Part shown: positions 13,044-21,600 of the stretch, one piece after another | Numbering within the stretch: the stretch's first letter is position 1 | Layout of the letters: each line of letters begins with the position of its first letter | Notes under the pieces: model-generated | The model's database searches: none | Seen by the model: only the letters and a program-made list of their open reading frames with translations | Told to the model about the DNA's origin: nothing | Program-made: the position numbers and the translations under genes | Source: a virus | Virus record (IMG/VR): IMGVR_UViG_3300022074_000435 | Location: 1 to 21,600 of that record | Reading direction: 5' to 3' (one strand) | Length of the DNA stretch: 21,600 nt

Positions 13044-16000
13044 CTACCCTTTTCCAAAACCGACAGCCGTATATGAGAAATTCTTACCAATCGAAGCATT
13101 GGAACTATTCTTGAAATCTATGGTAAATCCCGTTCCAGAAAGATTTGTTATTACAAAATAATCTCCAGAAGCTAAATTTTGTGCCGTTATATTTACTGAA
13201 GGTAAATTACTATTGGCTCCTAATAAAGCAGCCGTTCCAGTGAAAAATGTATTGTCAAAAGTATATGCTGTAGCTGCTGCACTTTGAGTAATATTTGTTT
13301 TTATCTCCTGTCTTGCCTGTATTTTTGCAGTGTATCCTAATTCAAATACTCTAATATCTTGCTCTGGGTCGGCACTTGTAAGAACTGTTCTAAATTGAAA
13401 ACCTCTTGCTTTAAACGTACCGCTTGAAAAAGGTTCAAAAGATGTATAAGTAGGAGAACCAGAAGTAGGATCATCCTGTGTTCTTCGTACAAACAACTGA
13501 GCATCTACATCATTAGCCTCTGTTCCATCAAAATTACCAGTAGTAGGAAATGCAGGATTTCTTGAATCAAATAAATCTGATGGGAAAAAACCTTCTGTTT
13601 TAAAGTGTCTTACTAAATCAAGACTGAATATAGCACCCAAATCTAAAGTATCTTTAAAGTCATAAGTTCCAGAAGGTGCAATGCCTCCTATGTCATCTAA
13701 CGAACCAACGTCATCAAATGTTCCTGTAATACTGCCACCAATATCATCAAATAAACCAACACCAGCCAAGTTAAGAGCATCTGTAGCTTCATCTACAGCA
13801 GTATTTACCTTTACACCTTGAAACTTAGGAACATCTTGATCTTCTCTTCTTGTTTGAACTAATAAATTGTTTGAAGTATCAGCAAGTTGTACTACAGCAC
13901 TACCTTCTCCTGTACTAAATCTCCCACCATCATCTTGAAACTTAAGGATGTATTCTCCAGTAATTGCAGGAACTATTGCAAAAGTTGAGTTTCCAGGTAC
14001 AGCTTCTATTAAATCTACAGCGTTTTCAAAAGTACCTGTTCCATCGGTTCTGGAACTGTCGTGTCTGATATAAACAAATCCACCATGTGTAACATCTAAA
14101 TCAGTAGATTTATTCCACCTTAATCTTATTGATCCATTATCTCCAGGTATTTGTTCAGCAGATACTCCTGTTACATCTCCTGGAACAGCAGTTTTACCAA
14201 CAGTATTAAAAGTATCGGTTGCAGATGTAGCACTAGCTTCTAACGCAGCATTTACACTAAAAACAGATACTTCATAAGATCCTACTTTTGTATTAAAGAT
14301 TTCAAAATCAGGACTACCAGTTGTAGCTGAAACAATATTATTATCACCAAATCTATAGTTAACCATGTAATTGGAAACACCAGTTACAGGTTGCCATCTA
14401 ACAATTAATTTAGATACAGGTTGATTATTTATTAATACGATTACTTCATCTGCTGATAATCCACTAGGAGGTGGCTTTAATAAATTTAAAGTTGATATTT
14501 GCTGTGGTGTAATTGTTTCACCATCTTCAATAAATGCGTATTTTTCATTTACATAAGCTAATGCTGATATTCCATAACTAATCCCATCTCGTTCTTCAAC
14601 AGACATAACTCTGAATGACTGAGCAGAAACAGTATCATTTTCTAACATCCAAATACTATTAACATTTGGGGTAGCACTAAATGGACTAGAAGAATCAATC
14701 GTAATCACTTTCCCTGTTATGTTAGTTACATTTTTAATTTCTACAGTTCCATTTGGCATTATTACACTTAATTTAGGATTATTTTGATCTGATAAATCAG
14801 TATCACTAGAATCATCTACTGTGATTTGAGTAGTTGTAGCTGTATTAATTCTTCCTGCCCTCCTTATCCCTGATCTCGCTGGATCGGAAATACTAATAAT
14901 CGCTCCAGGTCTTACAACACATCCTGATTCCATTGAAACAGAGAAGTTTACAGCTTCAGTTTCTCTTTGTTCTGCAAATAATATAGCTTTTGCAAACCTT
15001 CTGGCCTGACCTCTACTTGTGCAACCTAATGCCTTTACTCTCTTAACGTGCAATCCATATTTACTTCTATAAGCTGCTTCTGCTTCTACCTCTTCATAAT
15101 CTAAATCTCTAGTTTCCATATTAAAGTAGGAAACTGCAACTACTGTACTTCTAGTTTTTAAACTGCTTCCTGTATAGCTAAATCCTTCTGCACTGACATT
15201 GGCTAAAGTAAATAAATAACTAGGATCTTTTGGACTGTCTTGAGTAAGAAGTAATGCACCCTCAGACCAGATAGGCATACATCTCATTATTCCTGACAAA
15301 GTGTTTATGACAGTAAACGCTTCAACACTTGTTTGAATATTTATGTTGCAAGCAAATCTAGCTTCCTGTCCACCAAATCCATCATCAACAAGAGTATTAG
15401 AGAATTTACTAGCAGTTACAAATGAAAATAAATCTAAATTACTATCAATAATATGATTACCTAGCCCATACCTAGTATTAGTAAGTAAATCGAGAAGTAT
15501 TAAAGAAGGGCAAGTTGTCCATTGAGCAGCACCCATTACTCCATTAAAGATATAACCAGCAGGGTAAACAACTCTTCCAGTTTGTAAGTCTACAGTGGGA
15601 GTACCCGATCCACTAGCTCCTGCACCTGGGATTCTTACTTTTACTCCTCTAACTCTAAATTTTCTACCTGGAATCCTGCTAAAAAATTCTGAATCTAAAC
15701 GTAATCTTGTATAAGCACTATTCGGATATGTACTTGCATCATCTTCTAACTCTGAAAAAGATTGCCAAATTAAATCTCTTTGTATTCTATCTGTGCTATT
15801 TGCTGATGTTTTTACTAAACGAACATCTACGGGATGAGCACCAGTAAGCTCAATTCTATATTCTCTATTGTAAGCATCTGCTGTTCTACCTCTGATAGTA
15901 TCCGAATGAACTGTGGTAAAACCACCTCCATTATATTGAAGTTGTATATCGAAATTAACTTGAGAACCTATAACATCTCCATCATCTTCAATTACTTGCA

Positions 16001-16475
16001 AAATAGGCACAGTAATAGTAACTTTTACAGCATCTAAATCAGAATTATTAGTAAGTTGTCTTGTTATTGGAGAACCATTTTCAACTTTAACTCCTACATT
16101 AAAAAGCGAAGCACTTCCCGAAACTTTAGACATTTTTGCTTGGGGATCTGTACCAAAACGAATATCAAGGTCTACATTTTGATGATTGAAGTCAACACTT
16201 TGTGGATCGGTTGAATCAGCATTAGAAGATAAAATAGGAGTATCGTCTAAGAAAATATCTTTTTTTGCAGCATTTTTATATGCAGTAGTACCTTTAGTTC
16301 TACCTTCTTTTGAAGGACTAGAAAAACCTTCTATTTCACCTTCAGAAATAAGATCAAGTAAGGTCGCAAATTGTTTACTATGTAAATTATCGGGTGTGAT
16401 AGTTGGTGGATCACCACCGCCACCTTTACCACCACCACCGCCAGATCCAGCTATATGTTTATTATCTTCAATCAT
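13044..16475 (-). CDS. J: Host-specificity tail-tip protein (lambda J-like)
   Basis: A 1143-residue protein that begins with a Gly-rich segment (11-21) and QFATLLDLISEGEIEG (35-50), the standard start of lambda-J-family tip proteins. Residues about 100-300 form the tip domains (GRKFRVRGVKVRIPG). They are followed by CPSLILLDLLTNTRYGLG (322-339) and the conserved central region (FSYTGSSLKTRSTVVAVSYF, about 432-451; GCTSRGQARRFAKAILFAEQRET, about 484-506). Two fibronectin-III-like domains lie at about 670-760 and 765-868. The C-terminus carries an unusual Asp/Gly repeat (FDDIGGSITGTFDDVGSLDDIGG, about 909-931) and a late beta domain ending in GFGKG. J binds the host receptor and closes the tube. 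The stop lies 29 bases before the first fibre, and the start overlaps the I-like gene (ATGA). Confidence 0.9.
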   Translation of the reverse strand: MIEDNKHIAGSGGGGGKGGGGDPPTITPDNLHSKQFATLLDLISEGEIEGFSSPSKEGRTKGTTAYKNAAKKDIFLDDTPILSSNADSTDPQSVDFNHQNVDLDIRFGTDPQAKMSKVSGSASLFNVGVKVENGSPITRQLTNNSDLDAVKVTITVPILQVIEDDGDVIGSQVNFDIQLQYNGGGFTTVHSDTIRGRTADAYNREYRIELTGAHPVDVRLVKTSANSTDRIQRDLIWQSFSELEDDASTYPNSAYTRLRLDSEFFSRIPGRKFRVRGVKVRIPGAGASGSGTPTVDLQTGRVVYPAGYIFNGVMGAAQWTTCPSLILLDLLTNTRYGLGNHIIDSNLDLFSFVTASKFSNTLVDDGFGGQEARFACNINIQTSVEAFTVINTLSGIMRCMPIWSEGALLLTQDSPKDPSYLFTLANVSAEGFSYTGSSLKTRSTVVAVSYFNMETRDLDYEEVEAEAAYRSKYGLHVKRVKALGCTSRGQARRFAKAILFAEQRETEAVNFSVSMESGCVVRPGAIISISDPARSGIRRAGRINTATTTQITVDDSSDTDLSDQNNPKLSVIMPNGTVEIKNVTNITGKVITIDSSSPFSATPNVNSIWMLENDTVSAQSFRVMSVEERDGISYGISALAYVNEKYAFIEDGETITPQQISTLNLLKPPPSGLSADEVIVLINNQPVSKLIVRWQPVTGVSNYMVNYRFGDNNIVSATTGSPDFEIFNTKVGSYEVSVFSVNAALEASATSATDTFNTVGKTAVPGDVTGVSAEQIPGDNGSIRLRWNKSTDLDVTHGGFVYIRHDSSRTDGTGTFENAVDLIEAVPGNSTFAIVPAITGEYILKFQDDGGRFSTGEGSAVVQLADTSNNLLVQTRREDQDVPKFQGVKVNTAVDEATDALNLAGVGLFDDIGGSITGTFDDVGSLDDIGGIAPSGTYDFKDTLDLGAIFSLDLVRHFKTEGFFPSDLFDSRNPAFPTTGNFDGTEANDVDAQLFVRRTQDDPTSGSPTYTSFEPFSSGTFKARGFQFRTVLTSADPEQDIRVFELGYTAKIQARQEIKTNITQSAAATAYTFDNTFFTGTAALLGANSNLPSVNITAQNLASGDYFVITNLSGTGFTIDFKNSSNASIGKNFSYTAVGFGKG

Positions 16476-17095
16476 GCTTGTACCGCTTCTGTATCTACAT
16501 CACCACTAATAACAACTGAACCTGTAAATATTTCACCATAAACAATAGGAACTGGAGTACCAGCCCTTGCTGTGTTTTGCGTTCCAGAAAAGTTAAATGA
16601 TATTTGTGGATTATCTTCAAAGGTAGGATCTTCAGTTGGGTAAAGCATATTACCAACACCTTGCAATACTAAACCAGCACCAATCGCACTTAAACCTGTA
16701 CCAATAAGAGTTCCTGCTCCTGTTCCAGCTAATCCTGCTGCTCCAGTTGCTCCTATAGCTTGTGTACCAAATAATCCTGCACCTGGGAAAAAGAATGATG
16801 CTCCAATAAGTGCTGCTCCCAACAAAATAGTATTAAAAGTATCTCCACCAGCACCGCTAATAACAGGAATTATATGAATATCCTGTTGACCTATTGGATC
16901 GTTTATTTCATTTTCAGTTATTTCATAATTACCTATTTTCACTAAATAATGTTTTGGATTCATATACTTTTCAACTTCTGGGAAGTTATTTATTAAAAAA
17001 CTAACAGCTTGAGGTAAGTTATGTACCTGTATTTCAAATTCTTTATGGCCGATAAATGTAGCCAACTCTCCATATAGTTTTAATTTACGCAACAT
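16472..17095 (-). CDS. I: Tail assembly protein I-like
   Basis: A 207-residue protein. The N-terminal 85 residues form a ubiquitin-like beta-grasp ([38 protein letters not shown]), typical of lambda tail assembly protein I. They are followed by a Gly/Ala-rich hydrophobic stretch (about 88-150; [39 protein letters not shown]). The C-terminus ([21 protein letters not shown]...SGDV) is the conserved exit segment found in I/J-adjacent proteins. It acts with K, L and J in tip assembly. It overlaps K by 11 bases and J by 4. Confidence 0.87.
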   Translation of the reverse strand: MLRKLKLYGELATFIGHKEFEIQVHNLPQAVSFLINNFPEVEKYMNPKHYLVKIGNYEITENEINDPIGQQDIHIIPVISGAGGDTFNTILLGAALIGASFFFPGAGLFGTQAIGATGAAGLAGTGAGTLIGTGLSAIGAGLVLQGVGNMLYPTEDPTFEDNPQISFNFSGTQNTARAGTPVPIVYGEIFTGSVVISGDVDTEAVQA

Positions 17096-17789
17096 AACGC
17101 AACCTCTTGCCTGTGCATTTTAGTAACCAAGGTGAGTATGGTTCTTTACAACTAAGTCTACTAGATAAATGATGTAAGACATCTCCATCTATAAAAATAG
17201 CTACATGATTTAAACCAGCATCCATTATTGACATAAATAATAAATCACCATTCTCAAGTTTCTCATTTGGTTCTAATTCTCTAAAACCAGTAGCTTCAGC
17301 ACATTTTTCAAACATAGGATTTCTTATAAATTCTTCTGGTGTTGTAGGTCTTTGCCAATCCCTGAGTTCAATATCTTTTTCTTCTTTATACCAATCTCTT
17401 ACTAATGACCAGCAATCTGTAACACCCCAAACCCATTCTCTACCAATAATCGGAGCTTTATAACCTTTTGGTTCGCAATATCCCCATTGCTCTGTTTTAG
17501 GATTAACAATATACCAAGGTAAATTAGAACTTTCGCAACTAACTAAGTCTGCCTGACTAGGAATTGGGGGTGTAATTGGATGACTATGAACGATACCTGT
17601 AATTTCTCCTGTATTATCAGCTTTTACATAATCTTCTGGATCAAGAATGAAACATTGATAATTAGTCATAGATAAATTACGACAAGGATAATATCTTTCT
17701 TTTCCTTTGATGTTTAACAATAAACCACAACATTCTTTAGGATCTTCAACCTTTGCATGACTAAGAGCAGCTTCTTTCCACTCACTCAT
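17085..17789 (-). CDS. K: Tail-tip peptidase: JAMM/MPN domain fused to NlpC/P60 (lambda K-like)
   Basis: A 234-residue protein with two domains. The first is JAMM/MPN (about 1-100), with E19 and H68-S69-H70 followed by [11 protein letters not shown], giving the E...HxHP...S78..D81 metal-ligand set. The second is NlpC/P60 (about 115-234), with the catalytic Cys in DCW (C126), H195 (LNHVAIF) and a third-site H206/H207. Lambda-family K proteins have this fusion: the first domain is a putative metallopeptidase and the second a cell-wall hydrolase. The lytic half would help local peptidoglycan opening during infection. Both active sites look intact. The start overlaps the L-like gene (ATGA). Confidence 0.9.
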   Translation of the reverse strand: MSEWKEAALSHAKVEDPKECCGLLLNIKGKERYYPCRNLSMTNYQCFILDPEDYVKADNTGEITGIVHSHPITPPIPSQADLVSCESSNLPWYIVNPKTEQWGYCEPKGYKAPIIGREWVWGVTDCWSLVRDWYKEEKDIELRDWQRPTTPEEFIRNPMFEKCAEATGFRELEPNEKLENGDLLFMSIMDAGLNHVAIFIDGDVLHHLSSRLSCKEPYSPWLLKCTGKRLRYVA

Positions 17790-18376
17790 GGCATAAACGT
17801 ACCAATAGAAGGAAATAGTGCTTTAGTACAAACTCTTAAAGGAATACGAATATTGGCAAGATCAAAAGCAGCAGCTAATTCAAACTGTACTACTGCTCTG
17901 TTTTCTGCTGATTTTCTATCAATTTTATAAATTTCTTTTGCGTATTCTGCTGTAGGATCTGGAGTTCCGTAAGGATTTGTTCCTCCTGTAAAATTAACAG
18001 CATCTAAAAATCTTGCTAATGTTCTAACTCTAGTTACAACAGCACCAGTTAAATCATTTCCAGGGGTTACAACATTTACGTTTAATAAAATAGCGGTAAT
18101 TAAGTTTGTAACATTACTAATGGTAAGTGTAGGTCTAGGTAGTTGACCATTGGCATATTTAAATCCATCAGCTTCCAAAGGTACTGCAATATAATTATTT
18201 CCGTTCCAAATAATATTTCCGTGAGAACTACCACTTCCATAAGGTATTGGATTTGTTCCATCGTGAAATCTGTACGTAGTAGCAGATCCATGTAAAGCTG
18301 CATCTGTTGTTAGCTCAAATAGTTCAATAACTGAACCAGGATTTATGGATTGGGTTTCAGATACAGGATTTGCCAT
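17786..18376 (-). CDS. L: Minor tail protein L-like, lacking the C-terminal Fe-S domain
   Basis: A 196-residue protein matching the N-terminal two thirds of lambda [19 protein letters not shown], then [25 protein letters not shown], and [13 protein letters not shown] (about 79-91). The end is [22 protein letters not shown], then only a dozen residues to the stop. In lambda L (232 residues) the region after this carries four cysteines that bind an iron-sulfur cluster; here only one cysteine (C186) remains. No frame break is visible, and the next gene starts normally by ATGA overlap. The L-family call is firm. The missing domain is a real feature of this sequence. Confidence 0.86.
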   Translation of the reverse strand: MANPVSETQSINPGSVIELFELTTDAALHGSATTYRFHDGTNPIPYGSGSSHGNIIWNGNNYIAVPLEADGFKYANGQLPRPTLTISNVTNLITAILLNVNVVTPGNDLTGAVVTRVRTLARFLDAVNFTGGTNPYGTPDPTAEYAKEIYKIDRKSAENRAVVQFELAAAFDLANIRIPLRVCTKALFPSIGTFMP

Positions 18377-18717
18377 TAAGGTTCAAATACTTGTGTAAAT
18401 GTTGCATTAATTCTATTTCTATCAAAACTAAATACTTCTTTAGTAAAAGAAGGACATACCCATTTAAAAGTAGTAGATGAATCTGGAGGTGACCAATCAA
18501 AAGATGCTCCATCAACTTTTCTTGCTTCTAAAAATGTTTCAATTTCTCCTGCGTCTTCATTGTCAACATTAAATGTAAGACTCCATTGCTTTGCTTTTTG
18601 ATTTATACCAAATGTAAATCTTTGTTGGTAGCCATCACCAAACTGAACTGTTCTTGTATTTGTAATATCAGCCTTATTTGCAGAAAAAACAGGATTATAA
18701 CTAGGAAAAGTAGCCAT
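18376..18717 (-). CDS. M: Minor tail protein M-like
   Basis: A 113-residue protein with the classic M pattern: an N-terminus PSYNPVFSANKADITNTRTVQF, then GDGYQQRFTFGINQKAKQWSLTF, then EIETFLEARKVDGASFDWSPP (about 58-78) and FKWVCPSFTKEV, ending FTQVFEP. M is part of the tip complex in lambda-type tails and joins the tape measure end to L. It is fused by a shared base (TAATG) to the tape measure upstream and to the L-like gene downstream. Confidence 0.88.
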   Translation of the reverse strand: MATFPSYNPVFSANKADITNTRTVQFGDGYQQRFTFGINQKAKQWSLTFNVDNEDAGEIETFLEARKVDGASFDWSPPDSSTTFKWVCPSFTKEVFSFDRNRINATFTQVFEP

Positions 18718-20714
18718 TATCTTAATAAACCTCCAGGTCTTCTTTGCTTTAATAATTCTGATTGTATCGCTGCTGAAATAACTCTGCCAAGTTCTTTACC
18801 TTGTTGCTCATCACTTTGAACAGACGATCCAGAGGCATCTACATTTACGCTGATGTTTGTACTACCTCCTCCACCCAGTTTGTCGTTAGGAATTATTGTA
18901 CCTGATCTTTTTGGTACGAATAGTTCTGGGCCTTTCTCTCCTACAAGTGAAGGTCTACCAACAGGGGGTCTACCACCACTTGCAAACTTTAACATTGGTA
19001 AGCTACCAAAGATGCCAGAAGAACCTCCTGTTAAACCACCTAACAATGTATTCACACCAAGTCTTATAAGTGTGGAACTTAAATCATTTAATATTGATTT
19101 AGCTGCCTCTCCTAAAGTTTTTGTTCCTTGAATTGCAGCAACTAGATTATCACTGACACCAGAAGCAATAGATTGACCTATTTTTTCAAAATTAGTACCT
19201 ATATCACTAGTAGCTTTATCAAGCTCTTTGGCAGCTTCAACTCCCTCTTCTTTCAATTTAACGTGTTCTCTTAGCTCATTTGTTTGTTCTTGTAATTCTA
19301 CTTTTATTTGATTTACTTTTTCTAAACTTTTTTCATCTTCTACTGCTTGTAAAAGTTTTTGTTTAGTTTGTGCAATTTTAGCTTCTAATATCTTTTGGTC
19401 TTCATCAAAAGTTTGATCTAAGATTGCAAGAGTTCTTGCAAGCTCTTTATTCATACCTCCTTTTACTGCTTCATTTATTTTGTTTTGTAATTCAAGGTCT
19501 TTTTGAGTCTCAGCTACTAGATTTTGAGATTTAGATAGTAAAACATCAGCTTCAATAGCAGTATTTCTTCTTACAGCAAATATCTTCTCTTCAACTTCTA
19601 AAGCCTCTAATGCTGCTTTTTTCCTTCTACCTTCACCACCTCTAACTCCCATTGCTTCAATAGATTTTCTTCTTTCAACTAAAGCTTTTGCTGCCTCATC
19701 ACCTTCTCCTGCTGCTGCTTTTACTGTATCTTGTGCTGCTCCAGCTTCTAATTTATCTTCAAGTCCAGTAATCCTGATAACAAAATTTGCGATTCCTGCT
19801 GCAAACGCTTGAATCTTGGTTAAAGCAAGTGTAAATTGAGTGTTTAATAATTGAGTAGATTCTCCAAATTTCTTAAGAGCTTGAACTCCTTTCTCTCCTA
19901 TCTGACCTGACATGACTTGCATAGCTGCATTAAACGCAGCAGTTTTACCTTGAGTCTCTTCAATTAATCTTATACGTTCACCTTCAGCCGTACCTTGTAA
20001 TCCTAATGCTGTTTGAACAGCCTGTGTATCTTGAGCAAATTTTCCAAGAGCTTTTCCTAACTCACTAATAGCGGAAACAGCAGTTGTTATTTGTTGAAGG
20101 GCAGCAGTAGCAACAAGACCTCCTGCAAAACCCCCCATCTGTCCACCCATTTTTGTTCCTATAAATCCACCAGCAAAACCAGTAGCAGCACCTAATGGCC
20201 CTTGTCCAAATAACAATGGAAATGCACCACTAACCAATCCACTTTGTAATGCCCCATCACCTCCACCTCCTCTTCCTACTCCTCCTCTACCTCCTCCAAA
20301 ACCACCACCTTGAGCAGCCCTTAATATTTTTTGTTGTGTTAATTCTTTAGTCTGAGCTTGTAATGCTTTTAATTCAAGCAAAGCTGCATCAGTAGATGCT
20401 TTTGCAACTTTAAATTTACCTTGAGAATTTGCTAATGCTGCTCTATTCAAAGCTCTACTTGCTTTATCTGTTTTTAATCCTGCCTCCTTTGCCCTTTGTA
20501 TCTGATCTCCAATACTTCTAACTCGAACCATTGAGGCTCTTTTCTTTTCCTGAAGACTTGCAGATTCTTTTTCTGATTTATTATTTTTATTTGCACTACC
20601 ACCTCTTTTGTTTAAACTATCTACTTTGCCACTAACTTTATCTAATTGTTTTGATAATTCTTGTACTTTTTTAAGACCTTTTACATTAATTTCTATATCT
20701 GCTCTAGTTGCCAC
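18717..20714 (-). CDS. H: Tape measure protein
   Basis: A 665-residue protein. The N-terminal 130 residues are a basic coiled coil (VKGLKKVQELSKQLDKVSGK, KRASMVRVRSIGDQIQRAKE). A Gly-rich linker (136-155) is followed by a hydrophobic, potentially membrane-inserting region (about 155-215). A long helical section runs to about 545. The C-terminus holds the conserved ending FASGGRPPVGRPSLVGEKGPE, then LFVPKRSGTIIPND (577-611). Using the known lambda-type ruler of about 1.5 A per residue, it would set a tail of roughly 100 nm. It is expected to extend inside the tube and help DNA entry. The start lies 32 bases after the GT stop. Confidence 0.9.
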   Translation of the reverse strand: MATRADIEINVKGLKKVQELSKQLDKVSGKVDSLNKRGGSANKNNKSEKESASLQEKKRASMVRVRSIGDQIQRAKEAGLKTDKASRALNRAALANSQGKFKVAKASTDAALLELKALQAQTKELTQQKILRAAQGGGFGGGRGGVGRGGGGDGALQSGLVSGAFPLLFGQGPLGAATGFAGGFIGTKMGGQMGGFAGGLVATAALQQITTAVSAISELGKALGKFAQDTQAVQTALGLQGTAEGERIRLIEETQGKTAAFNAAMQVMSGQIGEKGVQALKKFGESTQLLNTQFTLALTKIQAFAAGIANFVIRITGLEDKLEAGAAQDTVKAAAGEGDEAAKALVERRKSIEAMGVRGGEGRRKKAALEALEVEEKIFAVRRNTAIEADVLLSKSQNLVAETQKDLELQNKINEAVKGGMNKELARTLAILDQTFDEDQKILEAKIAQTKQKLLQAVEDEKSLEKVNQIKVELQEQTNELREHVKLKEEGVEAAKELDKATSDIGTNFEKIGQSIASGVSDNLVAAIQGTKTLGEAAKSILNDLSSTLIRLGVNTLLGGLTGGSSGIFGSLPMLKFASGGRPPVGRPSLVGEKGPELFVPKRSGTIIPNDKLGGGGSTNISVNVDASGSSVQSDEQQGKELGRVISAAIQSELLKQRRPGGLLR

Positions 20715-20746
20715 GACTAAACAATAAAAGGTTACTTTATTCTATC

Positions 20747-21270
20747 TTATCTTCTTCGTTTTGCTTTTTCAAATTCTTTTTCCTGTTCTTCATTAATTAT
20801 TTGAAAATATGCACTCCAACCTATAAGTTCTTCCATTGTCATACTTCTTACTTCAACAAGACTTTTACCTAATTCTTTTGCAACACCAAACTGTAACATC
20901 ATAAGATTGTCTTTTTTCAGTTGGGCAGCTAACTCTTTGGGTCAGGGGTTTCCTCTTCTGAATTAATAACAGCAAGCATTAAAGTTTGTAAATCACTATC
21001 TTTAACTTCATTTTTTAATACGTCTATTTCTCCTGCACTAAATAATTTTCTACCATTTTCATCTTGTGCTTTAGCAATAAGTAATTGTAAAGCAAAAGCA
21101 TTTGCATCATCACTTTTAGCTTGTTTTTGTGCTCTTTCTCTTTCTGCCATTGTTAATGGACTTACATACATTTCAAAAACAGAACCATCAGATAATTCAA
21201 CTTCTTTCTTTGTCGGTTCAAGATTTGCAGCTTTTCTAAGCCTATCTAGTGCTGATAGATTGCTTGCCAT
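20747..21270 (-). CDS. GT: Tail assembly chaperone GT, made by -1 frameshift (join at 20935)
   Basis: The G frame runs from 21270 to the slippery heptamer at 20941-20935. After -1 slippage the reading continues as GAG TTA GCT... to the TAA at 20749-20747, giving a 174-residue fusion (112 residues of G plus 62 residues of T). The T part (ELAAQLKKDNLMMLQFGVAK, then ELGKSLVEVRSMTMEELIGW and an acidic/basic tail EKEFEKAKRRR) has the usual size and composition of the T extension in siphoviruses. The T frame has a TGA just before the heptamer and no other way in. Gp G and GT bind the tape measure before tube assembly. The T frame ends 32 bases before the tape measure start. Confidence 0.87.
20929..21270 (-). 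CDS. G: Tail assembly chaperone G
   Basis: A 113-residue acidic, helical protein (ALDRLRKAANLEPTKKEVEL, then VFEMYVSPLTMAERERAQKQ). Start: the ATG at 21270; an in-frame TTG at 21282 would add four residues and is less likely. It ends EEETPDPKS with the TAG at 20931-20929. Size and location (between tail tube and tape measure) are those of lambda G, the product made when no frameshift occurs. The slippery site CCCAAAG lies four codons from its stop. Confidence 0.84.
   Translation of the reverse strand: MASNLSALDRLRKAANLEPTKKEVELSDGSVFEMYVSPLTMAERERAQKQAKSDDANAFALQLLIAKAQDENGRKLFSAGEIDVLKNEVKDSDLQTLMLAVINSEEETPDPKS
20935..20941 (-). promoter_or_regulatory. Programmed -1 frameshift slippery site CCCAAAG
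   Basis: In the G frame the site reads C CCA AAG, the X XXY YYZ form (X=C, Y=A, Z=G). Slipping back by one base pairs the two tRNAs with CCC and AAA, and reading continues into the T frame, which is blocked by TGA just upstream. The G stop follows two codons later. Confidence 0.85.
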
Positions 21271-21314
21271 GAATAAAAACAATATTATATTTATATTATT
21301 CTAATATAAAACAT
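21271..21314 (-). promoter_or_regulatory. AT-rich leader of the G/GT operon, possible promoter
   Basis: This 44-base, nearly pure A/T stretch lies between the terminator and the G start. Minus-strand TATAAT occurs at 21289-21284, and other TATAAA/TAATAT-like boxes lie further up. If used, the nearest box would leave a very short leader. A promoter here would restart transcription after the terminator, but the base bias makes chance matches likely. Confidence 0.3.
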
Positions 21315-21338
21315 AAAAAAACCCCAGATAATCTGAGG
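21315..21338 (-). terminator. Intrinsic terminator after the tail tube gene
   Basis: Read on the minus strand, CCTCAGA-TTA-TCTGGGG forms a 7-bp stem (one G-T pair) with a 3-base loop, followed directly by TTTTTTT. It lies 24 bases beyond the stop of the tail tube gene. It would separate the abundantly needed tube protein from the chaperones and tape measure. Confidence 0.85.
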
Positions 21339-21361
21339 TTCGTTAAGTTATGCTAATTTAA

Positions 21362-21600
21362 CTAAGCAGATTTAGATAAGTCAAATGTAGGAGCAGCACT
21401 AGGTCTGAAGGCTATTTCTACAACCTGTCCGTCATCTGGGTTTACGTTAAAACTTGCAGATGTAAGAATAATGTCTGCCAAAATTGATCTACTTGCGTTT
21501 TGATCTACGTTAGCACCACTCATCTGACGATCAATATACAATCTAACCTTTGCACCAGCTTGTTGACGTTGGATAACGTCTTCAACCATTCTACTGGATA
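21362..21600 (-). CDS. Major tail (tube) protein, 3' part
   Basis: The frame is open to the right edge without a stop, so the gene begins beyond the window; the internal Met at 21589 is unlikely to be its start. The visible 79 or so residues (DVIQRQQAGAKVRLYIDRQM, SILADIILTSASFNVNPDDG, VVEIAFRPSAAPTFDLSKSA) have the strand pattern of the C-terminal end of siphovirus tail tube proteins. Its position just before a terminator and the G/GT genes is exactly that of the tube gene in lambda-type phages. Polymerised in stacked rings around the tape measure, it forms the tail. Confidence 0.75.
   Translation of the reverse strand, partial: SSRMVEDVIQRQQAGAKVRLYIDRQMSGANVDQNASRSILADIILTSASFNVNPDDGQVVEIAFRPSAAPTFDLSKSA

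Noticed and set aside
15834-16509. Plus-strand frames opposite the start of J
   Set aside because: Antisense to the well-supported J gene; proline runs are the reverse complement of its Gly-rich N-terminus.
18853-19131. Plus-strand frame with proline runs opposite the tape measure
   Set aside because: Antisense to the conserved C-terminal end of the tape measure.
1-21600. CRISPR array, insertion sequence or prophage attachment site
   Set aside because: No regularly spaced repeats, transposase or integrase were seen in either strand.

Overview
This AT-rich window (roughly one third G+C by eye) reads as part of the genome of a tailed phage with a long non-contractile, lambda-type tail (siphovirus). 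The tail block follows the lambda order tail tube - G/GT - tape measure - M - L - K - I - J. From memory of the families, several accessory genes resemble conserved but unnamed genes of marine picocyanobacterial phages, so a Prochlorococcus/Synechococcus phage (isolate or metagenomic contig) is the best guess. That host call is inference. No integrase, repressor, structural RNA gene, CRISPR array or insertion sequence was seen.

Layout. (1) 1-2669, plus strand: tightly packed early genes for DNA recombination and replication. They are the 3' part of an unknown DNA-metabolism gene, a restriction-nuclease-fold (Holliday-junction-resolvase-like) protein, an ERF-family single-strand annealing protein, a small ribbon-helix-helix-like protein, a protein ending in an SSB-like acidic tip, and two small translationally coupled genes. 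(2) 2644-3282, minus strand: three very small genes, two of them coupled. (3) 3329-5267, plus strand: a two-helix membrane protein followed by three consecutive genes whose products carry Sec signal peptides. (4) 5268-5435: a short gene-poor spacer with a hairpin and an unexplained open frame. (5) 5436-13014, minus strand: membrane-anchored small proteins, a zinc ribbon, and a long set of tail-fibre genes interleaved with small fibre-chaperone-like genes. One small membrane protein lies on the opposite strand at 6454-6582. (6) 13044-21600, minus strand: the lambda-like tail assembly block, entering the window inside the tail tube gene.

Transcription of (6) and (5) runs right to left. After the tail tube gene there is a strong intrinsic terminator. 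The chaperone gene G follows and is extended into GT by a perfect CCCAAAG -1 slippery heptamer. The tape measure sets tail length, M/L/I/K/J build the tip, and the fibre genes decorate it. Most junctions are ATGA, TAATG or short overlaps, which indicates translational coupling.

The most interesting points are the clean G-GT frameshift, a cupredoxin-like domain with a full type-1 copper ligand set inserted in the 940-residue fibre, the three-gene secreted cassette (one member with no conventional start near its signal peptide), the SSB-like tail on a non-SSB protein, an L protein lacking the Fe-S domain, and oppositely oriented genes that share one CATG for their start codons. No endolysin was recognised in this window.
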